DNA from: Streptomyces capitiformicae
Lineage (GTDB): Bacteria > Actinomycetota > Actinomycetes > Streptomycetales > Streptomycetaceae
Length of the DNA: 64,000 bases
Direction: 5' to 3'
Assembly: GCF_002214185.1 (NCBI RefSeq)
Contig: NZ_CP022161.1
Location: 3,781,767 to 3,845,766 of the forward strand
How positions within the stretch are numbered: position 1 is the stretch's first letter; each line of letters begins with the position of its first letter. Shown piece by piece: positions 1 to 7,582 of the stretch. Position numbers and translations under genes: made by a program. A model generated the notes under the pieces. It did not search any database. It worked only from the letters and a program-made list of their open reading frames with translations, and was not told the DNA's origin.

Positions 1-224
1 TTCCGCCCGCGCGTTTCCCGATCCGGGACACCGAAGGGGCGCCTGGCACATCCCGCCCGGCCGCTACCCACTCCGCGTCGGACGCTCCCACCGCGACCCG
101 CGAGGGACCGCCGCCGCTGTCACCACAGACGCTGCCCACTCGTGGGCCGGCCTATCCGGGCGCCCGCCCCTTCCTACCCTTCGCCCCCCCGCGCCTGTCT
201 CGCTCAACGGCAAGGAGCCGCATC

Positions 225-1523
225 ATGCGTATCACTACCCGTCACGCTGTCAGAACCGTCCAGACCCTGTGCGTCACTGTCTCGGCAGCCCTCGTGGCCA
301 CCGGCTGCGGCCGGAGCGAGGATTCCGGCCCCGGCAACGACGCGCCCGCCAAGATCGGCGCGGGCAAGGCCAAGGGGACGGTGGTCATGTGGTCCCTGGG
401 TGACCCCGACGAGGACCTGAAGGAGCTGGCCAAGAAGTTCGAGCAGGAGAACCCGGACGCAGACGTCAAGATCACCGCGGTCCCGTGGGACGGCGCCCAC
501 GACAAGCTGACCACCGCGATAGCCGGCGGAAACACACCGGACATGTCCATGGTGGGCAGCACTTGGATGGCCGAGATGGCCGCCTTGAAGGGCTTCCAGG
601 CCACCCCGACGTCGATCAAGTCCTCGGACTTCTACCCCGGCCAGTGGGACACCACCAAGTACAAGAACACCGCCTACGGCATCCCGTTCATCGCCGACAC
701 CCAAGCGGTCTACTACCGGACCGATCTCACGGCGAAGGCCGGTATCAAGGGCGCCCTGGCCGGCGACTGGGACGGATACCTGAAGGACCTCAAGGCCATC
801 CAGGCCACCGCGGGCAAGGAGAACCCCAAGCTGCGCCACGCCAGCGGGCTGGTGATGGGCTTTAACTCCTGGATCTTCTGGCTGCCGATGGTCTGGCAGC
901 AGGGCAGTGACATCTACGACGCCAAGTCCGGGAAGTTCTCCTTCGACACGCCCGAGGTCGCCAAGGCGCTGGAGAACTACGCGAACGTTCCGAAGCAGGG
1001 CCTGGCGCCGACGGACAGGGCGGACAACGTGCAGAGCTTCCAGGACGGGCTGACCGCCGTCTACCAGGAGGGCGCGTGGGCCGGCGGCACCTTCCACAAG
1101 GACTCCCCGCAACTGGACGGTAAGTGGAAGACCATGCCGATGCCGTACACCAAGCAGCCCGCCGGGTTCGCCGGCGGCACCGACCTGGCGGTGTTCAAGG
1201 AGGCCAAGAACCCCGACGCGGCATGGAAGTTCGCCCAGTTCCTGACCGAGCCCGCCAACCTCGCGGCCTATTCCAAGGCCACCGGCAGCCTGCCTCCTTC
1301 GCCCCAGGCGTGGACGGAGGGGAAGCTGACCGAGGACGAGAACTTGAAGGCGTTCGCCGAGCAGCTCGAGGTCAGCAAGGCGCCGCCCGCCATCACGACC
1401 TGGCAGCAGATCGCCGACACCATCGACTCCGAACTGGAGAAGCTGACCCTCGGTAAGGCCACCGTCGCCGAGGTGCAGAAGACGCTGCAGTCCAAGGCCA
1501 CCAGCATCGGCACCGGCCGCTGA
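225..1523 (+). CDS. ABC sugar transporter solute-binding lipoprotein
   Basis: This is the extracellular substrate-binding subunit of a carbohydrate ABC importer (family 1 solute-binding fold). The 432-residue product begins with basic residues and a hydrophobic stretch ending in a lipobox (VATGC), so Cys28 should be lipidated and tether it outside the membrane. The body has the bacterial solute-binding pattern, including a VVMWSLGDPDEDLKELAKKF start of the mature domain and a W-rich sugar pocket region. The ATG follows an AAGGAG ribosome site. Two permease genes follow on the same strand and no ATPase is present, as in Streptomyces systems served by a shared MsiK-type ATPase. The sugar is not readable; the glycosidases downstream point to glucan or fructan oligosaccharides. 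No clear operator is visible in positions 1-224. Confidence 0.93.
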   Translation: MRITTRHAVRTVQTLCVTVSAALVATGCGRSEDSGPGNDAPAKIGAGKAKGTVVMWSLGDPDEDLKELAKKFEQENPDADVKITAVPWDGAHDKLTTAIAGGNTPDMSMVGSTWMAEMAALKGFQATPTSIKSSDFYPGQWDTTKYKNTAYGIPFIADTQAVYYRTDLTAKAGIKGALAGDWDGYLKDLKAIQATAGKENPKLRHASGLVMGFNSWIFWLPMVWQQGSDIYDAKSGKFSFDTPEVAKALENYANVPKQGLAPTDRADNVQSFQDGLTAVYQEGAWAGGTFHKDSPQLDGKWKTMPMPYTKQPAGFAGGTDLAVFKEAKNPDAAWKFAQFLTEPANLAAYSKATGSLPPSPQAWTEGKLTEDENLKAFAEQLEVSKAPPAITTWQQIADTIDSELEKLTLGKATVAEVQKTLQSKATSIGTGR

Positions 1524-1541
1524 GCGCCGCCGCGTGAGTAC

Positions 1542-1569
1542 CCCTCGTACGGACAACCCTCGTACGGAC
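1542..1569 (+). repeat. 13-bp direct repeat before first permease
   Basis: The 13-mer ccctcgtacggac occurs at 1542-1554 and again at 1557-1569, a 15-bp period in the short gap between the binding protein and permease genes. It has no evident coding role; it may be simple slippage duplication or a regulatory repeat. Confidence 0.5.
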
Positions 1570-1571
1570 GG

Positions 1572-2558
1572 ATGACATCCATGTCCACGAAAACGCTCCC
1601 CGAGCGGGGCGACACCCACGAGCAGGGCACCGCAGGGTCGGAACGGAGTGCCGATCGCCGACACTCCGGGCTCCGGAGCACGGCACGCGGCAGGCAGGCC
1701 CGGGCCGCCTGGGTCCTCGCCGCCCCGTTCCTCGCGCTGTTCTTGGCCTTCATGCTGCTGCCGGTGGTGTGGTCGCTGCTGATGGGCCTGACCGACACCA
1801 AGAGCGCGGACCTGCGCACACCGCTGAACGTGTCGTTCGTCGGCTTCGACAACTACATACGCCTCTTTGAGGACCCGCAGTTCTTCACGGCTCTGCGCAA
1901 CACGGCCGTGTTCGTCCTGGTGGCCCTGCCCCTGACCCTGGCCGCCGGGCTCGCGGCGGCGGTTGCCCTCGACCGGGGCATCCGCCGCTTCCGGGCCGTC
2001 TTCCGGGTCGGCTTCTACCTGCCGGTGATCACCAGCATCGTGGCCGTCGCCGTGGTGTGGAAGACGCTCCTGGAGCCTCGCGCGGGACTGGCGAACCTCG
2101 TCCTGGGCTGGTTCGGGATCGACGGTCCGGCCTGGCTGGCGGACACCCGCTTCGCCCTGCCCGTCATGATCGTGATGGCGGTGTGGCGCAACATCGGCAC
2201 GGTCATGATCATCATGCTGGCGGGTCTGCAGTCCGTACCCCAGTCCCTGATGGAGGCGGCCGAACTCGACGGCGCCGGGCCCTGGCAGCGGTTCTGGCGG
2301 GTCACCTTCCCGCTCCTGCGGCCGGCCCTGCTGCTGACCGCTGTGACCACCGGCATCGGCTATCTGCAGTTCTTCGACGAGCCGTTCGTGATGACCGATG
2401 GCGGACCGCTGGACTCCACCCTGTCGGCGACGTTGTACGCCTACAAACAGTTCGGCAACGGCAACTACGAGATGGCGTCGGCCGCCGGCTACGTCATCTT
2501 CGTCCTCATCGTCGCGCTGACCGTGCTGCAGTTCCGCGTGCTGCGAGACAAGGACTGA
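1572..2558 (+). CDS. ABC sugar transporter permease (MalF-like)
   Basis: This is an integral membrane permease of a carbohydrate importer, 328 residues (325 if the second ATG at 1581 is used). A charged cytoplasmic N-terminus of about 45 residues precedes six predicted membrane segments. The EAA loop that docks the ATPase is visible near the C-terminus as EAAELDGAGPWQRFWRVTFP, which is the family signature. The stop is six bases from the start of the next permease, so the two are co-translated as the two halves of the channel. Two in-frame starts lie close together and the sequence does not decide between them. Confidence 0.93.
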   Translation: MTSMSTKTLPERGDTHEQGTAGSERSADRRHSGLRSTARGRQARAAWVLAAPFLALFLAFMLLPVVWSLLMGLTDTKSADLRTPLNVSFVGFDNYIRLFEDPQFFTALRNTAVFVLVALPLTLAAGLAAAVALDRGIRRFRAVFRVGFYLPVITSIVAVAVVWKTLLEPRAGLANLVLGWFGIDGPAWLADTRFALPVMIVMAVWRNIGTVMIIMLAGLQSVPQSLMEAAELDGAGPWQRFWRVTFPLLRPALLLTAVTTGIGYLQFFDEPFVMTDGGPLDSTLSATLYAYKQFGNGNYEMASAAGYVIFVLIVALTVLQFRVLRDKD

Positions 2559-2564
2559 TGCCTC

Positions 2565-3452
2565 ATGAGCACCCTCTCCACTCTCCGAACGCCACAACCG
2601 GGCACGAACCGCGCCCTGAGGCGCCGCCGCATCCGCCAGAACTGGGGCCGGCCCTGGCTGTACCTACCGCTCGCCGGCGCCCTGCTGCTGATGATCGCGC
2701 CGTTCCTGTGGATGCTGTCCGGGTCGTTCAAGCCCGAGGCCGACATCCGTAGGGTCCCGCCCGTCCTGATACCCACGGTGCCCACGACCGCCAACTACGG
2801 CGAGCTGTTCAGCACGCTCGACTTCACGAGCATGTTCGCCAACTCCGTGATCGTGGCCCTCGCTGTGACCGCGGGCAACCTGATCTTCTGCTCGATGCTC
2901 GGATACGCCCTGGCCAAGCTGGAGTTCCGCGGGCAGCGCGCCGTTTTCCTGTTGGTCATGGGGACGCTCATGATCCCCGGCCTGGTCACCTTCGTACCGC
3001 TGTACGTGCTGGTGGCCAACATGCGGCTGACCGGCTCCCTGCTCGGGCTGATCCTGCCGTTCCTGGCCACGCCCTTCGGGGTGTTCCTGATGCGGCAGTT
3101 CATCTCCACCCTGCCCGATGAACTGATCGACGCCGCCCGCGTCGACGGCTGCCGCGAACTGGCCATCTTCGCGAAGATCATCCTGCCGCTGACCAAGCCC
3201 GCCCTCGCCACCCTCGGGATCATCACCTTCCTCGGCTCCTGGAACAACTTCCTGTGGCCCTTGGTCGTGGCCCAGAACGAGAGCCAGTACACCCTCCCCG
3301 TCGGCCTCGCCCTGGCCAGCAGCGGACAGTCCTTCACCCGCTTCGGCATCCTCCTCGCCGGCGCCATGGTCGTCCTGCTGCCGGTGATGATCGTCTTCCT
3401 GCTCTTCCAGCGACAGTTCGTGGCGGGCATCGCCACTACCGGCCTGAAGTGA
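2565..3452 (+). CDS. ABC sugar transporter permease (MalG-like)
   Basis: This is the second channel subunit of the same importer, 295 residues with six membrane segments. The EAA-type docking loop reads DAARVDGCRELAIFAKIILP, as in MalG-type permeases, and the protein ends shortly after the last helix as usual for the family. The short gap to the first permease shows one operon. No nucleotide-binding subunit follows; a 167-bp gap leads to the GH3 gene. The likely working complex is binding protein plus these two permeases plus a shared ATPase encoded elsewhere in the genome (inference from the family in Streptomyces). Confidence 0.93.
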   Translation: MSTLSTLRTPQPGTNRALRRRRIRQNWGRPWLYLPLAGALLLMIAPFLWMLSGSFKPEADIRRVPPVLIPTVPTTANYGELFSTLDFTSMFANSVIVALAVTAGNLIFCSMLGYALAKLEFRGQRAVFLLVMGTLMIPGLVTFVPLYVLVANMRLTGSLLGLILPFLATPFGVFLMRQFISTLPDELIDAARVDGCRELAIFAKIILPLTKPALATLGIITFLGSWNNFLWPLVVAQNESQYTLPVGLALASSGQSFTRFGILLAGAMVVLLPVMIVFLLFQRQFVAGIATTGLK

Positions 3453-3619
3453 CACCCCGGCTCCCGCCCCGCCGCCCCATGCCGTACCGGTCCCGCCCAG
3501 AGCGGCGGACGGACGGCACGCGAGCCCCGCCGCGCCGGGCGGCAAGGTTCGCGCGACGAAGCACTCACCGTCGCCCATCAACTCTCTGATCTGTGACGAC
3601 TCATCTCTTGGAGAACACC

Positions 3620-5917
3620 GTGGGACAGCCGGTCCACTCTGCCGCGTACCTGGATCCGGAAGCGTCCGTGGAAGCGAGAACCGACGACTTGCTGTCCCGG
3701 ATGACCCTGCCGGAGAAGGTCGGGCAGCTGCTGATGCTCGACGCACAACACGGGGACCTGGCGGACATCGTGTCGGCCAAGCTGGCCGGGGCAGTCCTGC
3801 ATGTGTCTCCCGACCTCATGCCGCAGGCCATGGAACTGGCCCGGCGGACACGGCTCGGCATACCGCTGCTGACAGCCGACGACGGCATCCACGGCCACTC
3901 GTTCTGGCCGGGGGCGACCATCTTCCCGACCCAGCTGGCCATGGCCTGCACCTGGGACCCCTCCCTGCTCCACCGAGTCGCCCGAGCGGCCGCGACCGAA
4001 ATCGCGGCGACCGGAATCCACGGGACGTTCTCCCCGGTGCTGTGCATCACCCGGGACCTGCGCTGGGGTCGGATCAACGAGACGTTCGGCGAGGACCCGT
4101 TCCTGATCGGTGAACTCGGGGCGGCCATGGTGCGCGGTTACCAGGGCGACGGCCTCAGCGACCCGACAGCCGTGCTGGCGTACGCCAAGCACTTCGCGGG
4201 CTACTCCGAAACCCTGGGCGGGCGCGACGCCAGCGAAGCCGATCTCAGCCCCCGCAAGCTGCGCTCGTGGTTCCTGCCCCCCTTCGAGCAGGCGGTACGG
4301 GCCGGCTGCCGCGGCTTCATGCTCGGCTACCAGTCCATCGACGGGGTGCCCATCACGGCGCATCAGTGGCTGATCAACGACGTGCTCAAGGGTGAGTGGG
4401 GCTTCACCGGGACGCTGGTGACCGACTGGGACAACGTCGGCCGGATGGTCTACGACCAGCGGACCTGCGCCGACTACGCCGAGGCGGCGGCAGTCGCCGT
4501 CAACTCCGGGAACGACCTCATCATGGCCACGCCGCAGTTCTTCGAGGGCGCCCAGGAGGCGGTCGCCCGCGGCCTGATCGAAGAGAAGCAGATCGATGAC
4601 GCGGTACGGCGGGTTCTGCGGCTGAAGTTCGAGCTCGGGCTCTTCGAGGACCCCCGCGCCCCCGACCCCGAGCGGCAGGCGCAGGTGATCGGCTGCCGCG
4701 CACACGCCGACCTCAACCTGGAGACGGCCCGTCGCTCCCTGGTGTTGCTGCGCAACGACGGGGTCCTGCCCCTCGAAGGCGGGCTGACCTCGGACGGAAT
4801 CGGCCGCGCCGCGAGCCGAGGCAAGCAGCGGACGATCGCGGTCATCGGCCCCAATGCCGACAGCCCGCAAGCCATGCTCGGCGACTGGGCGGGCGCCACC
4901 GGCCAGGTCCCGTGGATGCCCGACGGACATCCACGCGAGTCGGTGGAGACGGTGCTCGATGGCCTGCGCGCCGTCGCGCCGGCTGACTGGACCATCACGT
5001 ACGCCCGCGGAGCCGACATCGAAAGCACCGCCTCCAACTCCGAGTGGTCCCTCGGGCCCGACGGCCAACCGCAGCCATCCGTTTTCACCCCCGCCCCGGT
5101 CGACCAGGCACAGCTTCGGGAGGCCACCGCCGCCGCGGAGGCCGCCGACTACGCCGTCGTGGTCGTGGGGGACACCATCGCCCTCACCGGCGAGGTGCGC
5201 TCCACGGCGACGCTCGACCTCCAGGGAGGCCAGATCGCGCTGCTGGACGCGGTCGCCGCCACCGGCACACCGATGATCGTCGTACTGGCCCAGTCCAAGC
5301 CGAGCACCCTCCCGGAGTCGGCACTGAACGCAGCAGCCCTCATCGAGGCGTTCAACCCGGGCATGCGCGGTGGCCGCGCCGTCGCCGAACTGCTTCTCGG
5401 ACTCACCGAACCCAGCGGCCGGCTCCCGGTCTCCTTCGCACGGCACGTCGGACAGCAACCGGTCTTCTACAACCAGGTGCGAGGCCAGCACGGGAGCCGC
5501 TATGCGGATCTCACACAGGACCCCCTGTTCGCGTTCGGCGAGGGTCTCACCTACACCACGGTCACCTACTCCGACCTGGTCGTGCACGACCCGGAGGTCT
5601 CCGCCGACGGCACCGTCGACGCCACGGTGCGGCTCACCAACAGCGGCAGCCGCAGGGCCGTGGAAACGGTCCAGGCGTACGTCAGCGACCTGACCACCAG
5701 CGTCACCTGGGCCGAGCAGGAGCTGAAGGGCTTCACCCAGGTCGAAATACTTCCCGGCGAAAGCCTGGACGTCCGCATCAGCATCCCCGCCTCCCAGTGC
5801 TCACTCGTCACCGCGGACAACCGCCGCGTGGTCGAACCAGGCGAGTTCGCACTCCGCGTCGGCCCCAGCTCACGGCGGGAGCAGCAGCTGAGCGTGGAAT
5901 TCCGCATCCGGACCTGA
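3620..5917 (+). CDS. Glycoside hydrolase family 3 beta-glycosidase
   Basis: A 765-residue GH3 enzyme that removes terminal beta-linked sugars (glucose or xylose) from oligosaccharides. The N-terminal barrel carries the nucleophile motif VTDWD, with Asp269 as the catalytic residue, followed by an alpha/beta sandwich and a C-terminal fibronectin-III-like domain (about 660-765). No signal peptide is visible, so it probably works in the cytoplasm on imported sugars, which fits the adjacent importer. I chose the GTG at 3620 because TTGGAG lies seven bases upstream; a GTG at 3593 is in frame but lacks a ribosome site and would add nine residues. Glucosidase versus xylosidase specificity cannot be read here. 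Confidence 0.93.
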   Translation: MGQPVHSAAYLDPEASVEARTDDLLSRMTLPEKVGQLLMLDAQHGDLADIVSAKLAGAVLHVSPDLMPQAMELARRTRLGIPLLTADDGIHGHSFWPGATIFPTQLAMACTWDPSLLHRVARAAATEIAATGIHGTFSPVLCITRDLRWGRINETFGEDPFLIGELGAAMVRGYQGDGLSDPTAVLAYAKHFAGYSETLGGRDASEADLSPRKLRSWFLPPFEQAVRAGCRGFMLGYQSIDGVPITAHQWLINDVLKGEWGFTGTLVTDWDNVGRMVYDQRTCADYAEAAAVAVNSGNDLIMATPQFFEGAQEAVARGLIEEKQIDDAVRRVLRLKFELGLFEDPRAPDPERQAQVIGCRAHADLNLETARRSLVLLRNDGVLPLEGGLTSDGIGRAASRGKQRTIAVIGPNADSPQAMLGDWAGATGQVPWMPDGHPRESVETVLDGLRAVAPADWTITYARGADIESTASNSEWSLGPDGQPQPSVFTPAPVDQAQLREATAAAEAADYAVVVVGDTIALTGEVRSTATLDLQGGQIALLDAVAATGTPMIVVLAQSKPSTLPESALNAAALIEAFNPGMRGGRAVAELLLGLTEPSGRLPVSFARHVGQQPVFYNQVRGQHGSRYADLTQDPLFAFGEGLTYTTVTYSDLVVHDPEVSADGTVDATVRLTNSGSRRAVETVQAYVSDLTTSVTWAEQELKGFTQVEILPGESLDVRISIPASQCSLVTADNRRVVEPGEFALRVGPSSRREQQLSVEFRIRT

Positions 5918-5958
5918 AGGCCGCGCACAGGCTTGAAGACCACCGCCCCGTCGGCCCG

Positions 5959-5990
5959 CCGCCCCGCCAACCAGAGGGCCGGCGGGGCGG
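5959..5990 (+). terminator. Hairpin between GH3 and GH32 genes
   Basis: The 10-bp arm ccgccccgcc (5959-5968) pairs perfectly with ggcggggcgg (5981-5990) across a 12-base loop. It lies between the GH3 stop and the GH32 start. There is no T run, so it may be a processing or weak termination hairpin. Confidence 0.5.
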
Positions 5991-6017
5991 TCCCCTGTCA
6001 TACCGAAAGGCACGCGT

Positions 6018-7490
6018 GTGTCCACCCCACCCCGCGATCCGCACTTCCCCGTCGCGCACCTGCGCCCGCCCCGCAACTGGATCAACGACCCCAACGGGCT
6101 GGTCTTCCACGACGGCCACTACCACGTGTGCTACCAGTACAACCCGCACGGAGCGAACCACGCCAACATGCACTGGGGCCACTTCCGCAGCCCCGACCTG
6201 CTGACCTGGGAGCCGCTGCCGATCGCCCTGTCCCCGACCCCCGGTGGCCTGGACGCCGACGGCTGCTTCTCCGGTAACGCCATCTCCGACGGCGAACGGC
6301 TGGTCGCCTTCTACTCCGCGCACCGCGAGGACCGCTCGTTCCAGCACCAGCCGGTCACCCGCGCCGTCTCCCGAGGCAGCGGCCGGACGTTCAGCCCGAG
6401 TGGTGAATTGGTCATCCCCGAGCTGCCCGAGGGCTGCACCATGTACCGCGACCCGTACGTCTGGCAGGACGGCGAAGGCTGGCGGATGCTGGTCGGCGCC
6501 GCCCTCACGGACGGCCGCGCCGCCGCCCTCCTCTACGACTCGCCCGACCTGGAGAACTGGGCCTACCGGGGGCCCTTCGCCACCCGCCATCCGGAGCCCG
6601 TCGGTGGCACCGACCTGTTCACCGGGGAGGGCTGGGAATGCCCGCAATACCTCCCGGCAGCCGACGGACGCGGCGCCCTCCTCTTCAGCACCTGGACCGA
6701 ACCCACCGGTCCGCAGAGCGTCGCGGCCCTGATCGGCGAAGAGCATGACGGTCACTTCAAGGCGGGCTCAGCGGTGCCCGTCGACCACGGCCCCGACTGC
6801 TACGCCCCCGCCCTGCTGCGGGCACCGGGCGACCGGTGGCTGCTGTGGGGCTGGTCGTGGGAAGCCCGCGACGAAGCCTGGGCCGTCGCGGACGGATGGG
6901 CTGGCGTCCTCACCCTGCCCCGCGAGATCCACGTCCACGACGACGGCACACTGCGCCAGCAGCCCGCCACCGAACTGCTCGCCCTGCGCGGCCGACACAC
7001 CATCACCGCCACAGGCGCGACGAACGGCTCGCAGCCGGTGGACCTCGGCACCGTGGGCCGCGCCTTCGACCTGACGGCCCGTCTGGAGCCGACCGGAAAC
7101 GCCGGCCTGCGGCTGCTCACCAGCCCGGACGGCTCCGAGTACCTCGACATCCGTCTCGACGTAGACGCGGGCGAACTCGTCGTCGACCGTGACCACGCCT
7201 CACTGGACAGCCGGGCCCGCGGCGGTTCCCACCGGATGCCCTGCCCGCCAGACCGGCCCGTCGACCTGCGCGTCGTCGTCGACCACTCCATCGCCGAAAT
7301 CTTCCTGATCACCACCGGCCAGGTCCTCACCCTGCGCTTCTACCCCACAGGGCAGAGCCCGTGGCGACTTCAGGCCCGCACCGCCCCGGGCACGCGCCTC
7401 GGCTTTGCCGTCGACGCCTGGGAGATGCACCCGCTCGTGATCAAGGAGCCGAGCACCGGCACCGCAGAGCCGGCGCCGACGTCGCCGTAG
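6018..7490 (+). CDS. Glycoside hydrolase family 32 beta-fructosidase
   Basis: A 490-residue GH32 enzyme that cleaves beta-fructofuranosidic bonds in sucrose, inulin or levan oligosaccharides. All three family catalytic motifs are present: WINDPNG with nucleophile Asp24, RDP with transition-state stabiliser Asp145, and WEC with acid/base Glu207. An N-terminal five-bladed propeller (about 1-320) is followed by a C-terminal beta-sandwich. There is no signal peptide, so it likely acts inside the cell. The GTG start is preceded by AAAGG. It sits 100 bp after the GH3 gene and 92 bp before the GH30 gene, so it belongs to the same carbohydrate locus. Sucrase versus exo-levanase activity cannot be settled from sequence alone. 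Confidence 0.94.
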   Translation: MSTPPRDPHFPVAHLRPPRNWINDPNGLVFHDGHYHVCYQYNPHGANHANMHWGHFRSPDLLTWEPLPIALSPTPGGLDADGCFSGNAISDGERLVAFYSAHREDRSFQHQPVTRAVSRGSGRTFSPSGELVIPELPEGCTMYRDPYVWQDGEGWRMLVGAALTDGRAAALLYDSPDLENWAYRGPFATRHPEPVGGTDLFTGEGWECPQYLPAADGRGALLFSTWTEPTGPQSVAALIGEEHDGHFKAGSAVPVDHGPDCYAPALLRAPGDRWLLWGWSWEARDEAWAVADGWAGVLTLPREIHVHDDGTLRQQPATELLALRGRHTITATGATNGSQPVDLGTVGRAFDLTARLEPTGNAGLRLLTSPDGSEYLDIRLDVDAGELVVDRDHASLDSRARGGSHRMPCPPDRPVDLRVVVDHSIAEIFLITTGQVLTLRFYPTGQSPWRLQARTAPGTRLGFAVDAWEMHPLVIKEPSTGTAEPAPTSP

Positions 7491-7582
7491 AACCGACTCC
7501 AACCGGTCGATCCCCCACCTCGGCAATGTGTCCCACCCCCTCTCCCAAGTACTGAACAAGCAGGTCCGAAGGAGGATCTTCC

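Noticed and set aside
204..2597. 797-codon leftward frame over the sugar transporter genes
   Set aside because: Antisense shadow; the three transporter genes on the plus strand have intact family motifs and ribosome sites.
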